Origin: Phycisphaerae bacterium
GTDB lineage: Bacteria > Planctomycetota > Phycisphaerae > Phycisphaerales > SM1A02
Assembly: GCA_018665385.1 (NCBI GenBank)
Contig: JABJDN010000085.1
Location: 1 to 17,171, forward strand
Length of the DNA: 17,171 bases
Reading direction: 5' to 3'
Part shown: in pieces, positions 13,506 through 17,171 of the stretch
How positions within the stretch are numbered: the first letter of the stretch is position 1
Layout of the letters: the number at the start of each line of letters is the position of its first letter
Translations under genes and position numbers: made by a program
Notes under the pieces: generated by a model
The model's database searches: none
Seen by the model: only the letters and a program-made list of their open reading frames with translations
What the model was told of the DNA's origin: nothing

Positions 13506-16049
13506 ATGAATCTTTTCATGCTAGCCCAAGAAACAACAGTATCCAGCCCGTGGACGCTCTATTGGATTGCACCAGTTGGGGCGGTTGTCGCTCTCATAAT
13601 GGCGTACGTATTCAGCCGAGGCGTAATGGCCCAAAGCGAAGGCGAACCAGAAATGATCGAGATTGCAGAGCATGTTCGTTCTGGCGCAATGGCGTATCTC
13701 AAGCGACAGTACAAAGTTGTATTTGTTGTGTTTGTAGTTCTCGTTGGTATCCTTGCTCTTCTTGGATATGCTGGAATTCAACCAATCTGGTCCGCTCTTG
13801 GCGTTCCAGTTGCTGGTCTCCTTTCGGGTTTGTGTGGTTGGTTCGGTATGAAAATGGCAACCAACGCTTCCGCTCGTACCACATGGGCTGTGAAGAAATC
13901 ATTGAACGATGGTTTGAAAATTGCTTTCCGCTCTGGTGCAGTCATGGGACTCGTCGTAGTTGGTTTTGCTCTCCTTGACGTTTCAGTCTGGTTTTACCTT
14001 TGGAACGAAGTACTTCCAGCACGCGATGGCGGCCTGGTTGAAATTACATCTATCATGTTGACATTTGGTATGGGTGCTTCAACACAAGCACTATTTGCAA
14101 GAGTTGGTGGTGGCGTCTACACAAAAGCCGCAGACGTTGGCGCTGACCTTGTGGGTAAAGTTGAAGCAGGTATTCCTGAGGATGATCCTCGCAACCCAGC
14201 TACTATCGCAGATAATGTTGGCGACAACGTTGGTGACGTTGCTGGTATGGGCGCTGACTTGTACGAAAGTTACTACGGTTCAATTCTGGCAACTATGGCA
14301 CTTGGTGCTGCAGCTGCAATGAGCATTGCAAGCGTAGAAGGCTTTGGATTAAAACTAGCAATTGCACCAATGGCACTCGCTGGTCTTGGAATTTTCTGTT
14401 CGCTCGTTGGGGTTTTCGTTGTTCGCGCAAAAGAGAATGCTTCCTTTAGTGAACTTCTTAAAGGTCTTCACAAGGGCGTGTATGTTGCATCATTCCTTAT
14501 CGCTGTTCTTTGCGGTGGTTTGTTCTACTACCTCTTTAAAGATGTAGTAGATGTCCCCGGATTTGTTTGGTGGGGTCCTTGGGCATCTATTATTACTGGT
14601 TTGCTTTCAGGTCTATTGATTGCATACGCAACCGAGTATTACACATCGTACGAACACCCTCCAACACAACGAATTGCTGAGCAAACAGAAACAGGCGCAG
14701 CAACAGTAATCATTGCTGGTATTGCAGAAGGCATGATTTCAACATGGGCTCCATTGATAATAATTGTTGTTGCAATCATTGCTTCCTTCGGTTTTGCAGG
14801 TGGTAATGAAAACTTCCTACTCGGCTTGTATGGCGTAGGTATTGCAGCCGTTGGTATGTTGAGTACGCTTGGTATTACTCTTGCGACAGACGCGTACGGT
14901 CCTATTGCGGACAACGCTGGTGGTAACGCTGAAATGACAGGGCAACCAGCAATCGTTCGCGAACGAACAGATATGCTTGATTCCCTCGGCAATACAACTG
15001 CAGCGACTGGTAAAGGTTTCGCAATTGGCTCAGCTGCATTGACAGCGCTTGCGCTTCTTGCTGCCTACGTTTCAGTTGTGCAGACAAGTCTTGACAAGAA
15101 AATTAAACAAGACGTCGCATTCGTTGCTGAAGCCGAAAATACTATTAAGCACCTTTCAAACGGTGAGTTTGTTGTAAACCACAATGGCGATACATTTGCT
15201 GGGTTACTGGTTGGTTCAAACAACACGCAACGCGCAGTTGAAGCTCTAGAGTGGGGCGAAAATGGTCTTGCCGCTACGCTTAACTGGATTCCAAATGAAA
15301 ACATGCACACTGTTGCATTGAACGACAACGATCTTTCATTCCACCTTGTTCCTGCACATAAAGCAGAAATTAAGCAGCTCTTAAACTTTTACGAAGTAAC
15401 CATCATGAACCCAAAAGTTCTTGGCGGGCTCTTCCTTGGTGTAATGCTTGCCTTCGTCTTCTGTGCTTTAACTATGAACGCTGTTGGGCGTGCCGCATAT
15501 CAAATGATGCACGAATGTCGGCGTCAATTTGGAATCATGAAAGAAGCATTTAAAGCAAATGGCATGAGCGACGAAGAAATCAAAGATCCTATGCACTGGC
15601 CTAAGAAGGTAATTGTCAATGGGCATCAATTCCCAGACTATGGCGAATGTGTAGACATCTCTACTGCGAGTGCGCAAAAAGAAATGGTTGCTCCTGCGCT
15701 TCTTGCGATTGCAGTTCCGATTCTTGTTGGTCTCATCCTTGGAGTTGGCGGCGTTATGGGTTTACTCGTAGGTGGTTTAACTTCAGGCTTTGCGGTTGCT
15801 ATTTATATGGCAAACGCAGGTGGTGCTTGGGACAATGCCAAGAAGTACATTGAATCTGGCAAGCATGGCGGCAAAGGTTCTGATGCGCATAAAGCGAGTG
15901 TTGTTGGTGATACTGTTGGCGATCCGTTCAAAGATACATCAGGCCCAGCACTTAATATTCTTATTAAATTGATTGCAATCGTATCGGTTGTATTCGCAGG
16001 ATTAGTAGTTAACTTTGGTCCTACAGTTTCTGGTTTCTTAGGTCTTTAA
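13506..16049 (+). CDS. hppA: K+-dependent membrane pyrophosphatase, probably Na+-translocating
   Basis: Integral membrane pump using pyrophosphate hydrolysis to export Na+ or H+. Signatures: DVGADLVGKVEAGIPEDDPRNP (210-231), DNVGDNVGDVAGMGADLYESY (236-256), DAYGPIADNAGGNAEM (462-477) and GDTVGDPFKDTSGPALNI (801-818). In GNTTAATGKG (495-504) A499 and G502 replace the Lys and Thr of K+-independent enzymes, so it should need K+. Glu in DLYESY (E254) sits where Na+ pumps such as the Thermotoga enzyme have it. The length of 847 exceeds the usual 660-770: about 100 extra residues (about 527-631) lie between two membrane helices, and there is extra sequence near 686-708. GGAG (13494-13497) lies 8 nt before the ATG, and rsfS begins on the base after the stop codon. 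H+ or dual Na+/H+ transport is not excluded. Confidence 0.95.
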   Translation: MNLFMLAQETTVSSPWTLYWIAPVGAVVALIMAYVFSRGVMAQSEGEPEMIEIAEHVRSGAMAYLKRQYKVVFVVFVVLVGILALLGYAGIQPIWSALGVPVAGLLSGLCGWFGMKMATNASARTTWAVKKSLNDGLKIAFRSGAVMGLVVVGFALLDVSVWFYLWNEVLPARDGGLVEITSIMLTFGMGASTQALFARVGGGVYTKAADVGADLVGKVEAGIPEDDPRNPATIADNVGDNVGDVAGMGADLYESYYGSILATMALGAAAAMSIASVEGFGLKLAIAPMALAGLGIFCSLVGVFVVRAKENASFSELLKGLHKGVYVASFLIAVLCGGLFYYLFKDVVDVPGFVWWGPWASIITGLLSGLLIAYATEYYTSYEHPPTQRIAEQTETGAATVIIAGIAEGMISTWAPLIIIVVAIIASFGFAGGNENFLLGLYGVGIAAVGMLSTLGITLATDAYGPIADNAGGNAEMTGQPAIVRERTDMLDSLGNTTAATGKGFAIGSAALTALALLAAYVSVVQTSLDKKIKQDVAFVAEAENTIKHLSNGEFVVNHNGDTFAGLLVGSNNTQRAVEALEWGENGLAATLNWIPNENMHTVALNDNDLSFHLVPAHKAEIKQLLNFYEVTIMNPKVLGGLFLGVMLAFVFCALTMNAVGRAAYQMMHECRRQFGIMKEAFKANGMSDEEIKDPMHWPKKVIVNGHQFPDYGECVDISTASAQKEMVAPALLAIAVPILVGLILGVGGVMGLLVGGLTSGFAVAIYMANAGGAWDNAKKYIESGKHGGKGSDAHKASVVGDTVGDPFKDTSGPALNILIKLIAIVSVVFAGLVVNFGPTVSGFLGL

Positions 16050-16445
16050 ATGACTTCAGATTCTACTACTTTGCATAATAAAGAAACCCCAACTTCCGGA
16101 GCATTTGCTTCGGAAGTTGGGTTTTTGTTAGCAGAGCGACATTGCGAAGATGTAGCGATTCTAAACGTAACTGGTCTAAGCCAAGTATGCGATTATGTGG
16201 TCGTAGCTACGGGCACAAGTGACAGGCAGATGAAATCGGTTGCTTCTGAAGTATCAAAGTTAGGCAACGAAAAGAACTTTCCGGTATTTCGAAAAAGTGT
16301 AGACAACGATGCAACCTGGATTGTTGTCGATTTTGTTACTGTTGTTGTGCACTTGTTTGAGCCACAACGCAGGGCGTACTATGATTTAGAAGATTTGTGG
16401 TCAGATGCAAAACGTGTTGAAGTACCGACCGAATCTGCAACGTAA
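16050..16445 (+). CDS. rsfS: Ribosomal silencing factor RsfS
   Basis: Binds ribosomal protein uL14 (L14) on the 50S subunit and blocks joining to the 30S subunit, lowering translation in starvation. 131 residues; the conserved domain starts about 18 (AFASEVGFLLAERHCEDV) and continues with ILNVTGLSQVCDYVVVATGTSDRQM (37-61), TWIVVDFVTVVVHLFEPQRRAYYDLEDLWSDA (89-120). The ATG directly follows the hppA stop (TAAATG), so translation is probably coupled; there is only a weak AGGT upstream. Its codons 13-26 coincide with a strong terminator hairpin. An in-frame TTG at 16125, with GGAAG 8 nt upstream, could give a shorter form, but that would cut the first helix, so ATG 16050 is preferred. Confidence 0.93.
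   Translation: MTSDSTTLHNKETPTSGAFASEVGFLLAERHCEDVAILNVTGLSQVCDYVVVATGTSDRQMKSVASEVSKLGNEKNFPVFRKSVDNDATWIVVDFVTVVVHLFEPQRRAYYDLEDLWSDAKRVEVPTESAT
16088..16126 (+). terminator. Strong intrinsic terminator inside the rsfS coding region
   Basis: A 15-bp stem (16088-16102 with 16107-16121; one G-U pair at 16099/16110), loop ATTT and T5 at 16122-16126. The outer 11 bp, CCCAACTTCCG/CGGAAGTTGGG, are perfect. It lies 38 nt after the hppA stop, the position expected of an hppA terminator, yet within codons 13-26 of rsfS. It may end most hppA transcripts and act as an attenuator for rsfS. Confidence 0.85.
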
Positions 16446-16450
16446 ATTCT

Positions 16451-16456
16451 AAGGAG
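16451..16456 (+). promoter_or_regulatory. Ribosome binding site of the hydrolase gene
   Basis: AAGGAG, 8 nt before ATG 16465: a near-ideal Shine-Dalgarno that fixes the start of the partial hydrolase gene. Confidence 0.8.
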
Positions 16457-16464
16457 AAACAATA

Positions 16465-17171
16465 ATGGTTATTCGACGAATGAGTCACTGTTTTATCTGG
16501 CTCTGTTTATTTGTGTGCACATCTGTCGCGGATGAAGTGCGGATTTACACAGGCTCAATTGAAGTGCCTTCCTTGGGACCACTTGAGATGTCACTCGGTG
16601 TTGCAGAAGGCGATGAGGGTACATATCTATTGCTAACAGTGCCAACGCAGGGTGCACAAGACATTCCATTGAATGCTACCTATATGGAAGGTGGTGTACT
16701 GTTTGCAGACTTGCCACAAGCTGGTCTTTCTTTCGAAGTGAAAGAAAACAAAGATCAAAGCAAACTTACAGGTGTAATGCACCAAGGACTTGATTTTCCT
16801 GTCGATTTTGTACGGGTAGAAGCACTGCCAACAATTGAGCGGCCACAAAACCCACAAGGACCATTTCCTTACACAGAACGTGAAGTTACTATTTTGCACC
16901 CCGATAATTTTTTGTTGCAAGGCACACTTACTATTCCCGAAGGAAAAGGGCCATTTCCATGCGCAGTTATGATAAGTGGTTCAGGGCAACAGGATCGAGA
17001 TGAAACGCTGATGGGTCATAAACCGTTTCTTGTTATCGCTGATTACCTAACTCGAATTGGTATCGCGGTGCTTCGGTACGACGACCGTGGTGTAGGCGGC
17101 TCTGTTATGGAAGATTACGGATTACTTAGAAATGCAACAAGCGTTGATTTTGCAACTGATGCAGCGTTGAT
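16465..17171 (+). CDS. Secreted alpha/beta hydrolase, 5' part (3' end outside window)
   Basis: The frame is open from ATG 16465 to the window end (235 codons plus 2 bases). A signal peptide is visible (basic MVIRR, hydrophobic 10-21, likely cleavage after SVA22), so the protein is exported. Residues 23 to about 130 form an N-terminal domain of the type seen in hydrolases from Bacteroidetes and Planctomycetes. Then RPQNPQGPFPYTEREVTI and the start of an alpha/beta hydrolase fold: GTLTIPEGKGPFPCAVMISG, SGSGQQDRDE (from 171) and LRYDDRGVGGS (203-213). This resembles the family annotated as S9-type peptidases, serine aminopeptidases or acyl esterases. The nucleophile (expected GxSxGG) lies beyond the window, so peptidase versus esterase cannot be decided. 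It follows rsfS by 19 nt, with its own good ribosome site. Confidence 0.85.
   Translation, partial: MVIRRMSHCFIWLCLFVCTSVADEVRIYTGSIEVPSLGPLEMSLGVAEGDEGTYLLLTVPTQGAQDIPLNATYMEGGVLFADLPQAGLSFEVKENKDQSKLTGVMHQGLDFPVDFVRVEALPTIERPQNPQGPFPYTEREVTILHPDNFLLQGTLTIPEGKGPFPCAVMISGSGQQDRDETLMGHKPFLVIADYLTRIGIAVLRYDDRGVGGSVMEDYGLLRNATSVDFATDAAL

Noticed and set aside
16125..16127. TTG as the true start of rsfS, which would place the terminator outside the gene
   Set aside because: It has a GGAAG at good spacing, but the product would lose part of the conserved first helix (AFASEVGF); kept only as an alternative.
16633..16920. Open frame on - (95 codons) near the window end
   Set aside because: It is antisense to the hydrolase gene, which has a signal peptide, a near-ideal ribosome site and recognisable motifs.

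Overview
The window is a gene-dense stretch of bacterial chromosome, AT-leaning (GC estimated by eye in the low to mid 40s %), with short intergenic gaps (none above 200 bp) and mostly housekeeping genes. The gene content (groEL-dnaJ-grpE-fmdB series, RNase R, a Planctomycetes-like RsfS, a large secreted HExxHxxGxxH metalloprotease and a K+-dependent membrane pyrophosphatase with a Na+-type glutamate) suggests a marine Planctomycetes-type bacterium, perhaps near the Phycisphaerae. This is an inference from protein style; no marker gene fixes the taxonomy. No tRNA, rRNA, CRISPR array, phage or intact transposon was seen.

Layout. (1) Positions 1-7433, all on +: the 3' part of groEL, then dnaJ, grpE, an FmdB-type zinc ribbon gene, rnr (RNase R) and acs (acetyl-CoA synthetase). 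Gaps are 2 to 36 nt, so this looks like one or two operons for protein folding, RNA turnover and acetate activation. It ends at a near-ideal intrinsic terminator. (2) 7416-8717: an unusually short aspartate-semialdehyde dehydrogenase on -, whose 3' end overlaps acs and contains the acs terminator, divergent from purE on +. (3) 8718-11595: an intergenic region with a perfect FNR-type palindrome, then a 900-residue secreted metalloprotease. (4) 11629-12978: pdxH (+) and a YacP-like NYN ribonuclease gene (-) converge on a gap holding REP-like repeats. (5) 13130-17171, all on +: rpsU, a structured leader, hppA (membrane pyrophosphatase), rsfS starting on the base after the hppA stop, and the 5' part of a secreted alpha/beta hydrolase gene.

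The most notable signals are regulatory. Two strong intrinsic terminators lie inside coding sequence: one in the 3' end of the convergent asd gene and one in the first 26 codons of rsfS, where it may act as a translation-coupled attenuator between hppA and rsfS. Other leads are the FNR-type box before the metalloprotease, hairpins in the rpsU and hppA leaders, a dispersed GGACCAGACCC repeat, a compact aspartate-semialdehyde dehydrogenase lacking usual substrate-binding residues, and an extra domain of about 100 residues in the pyrophosphatase. I found no clearly new multi-gene system such as a defence island or biosynthetic cluster.
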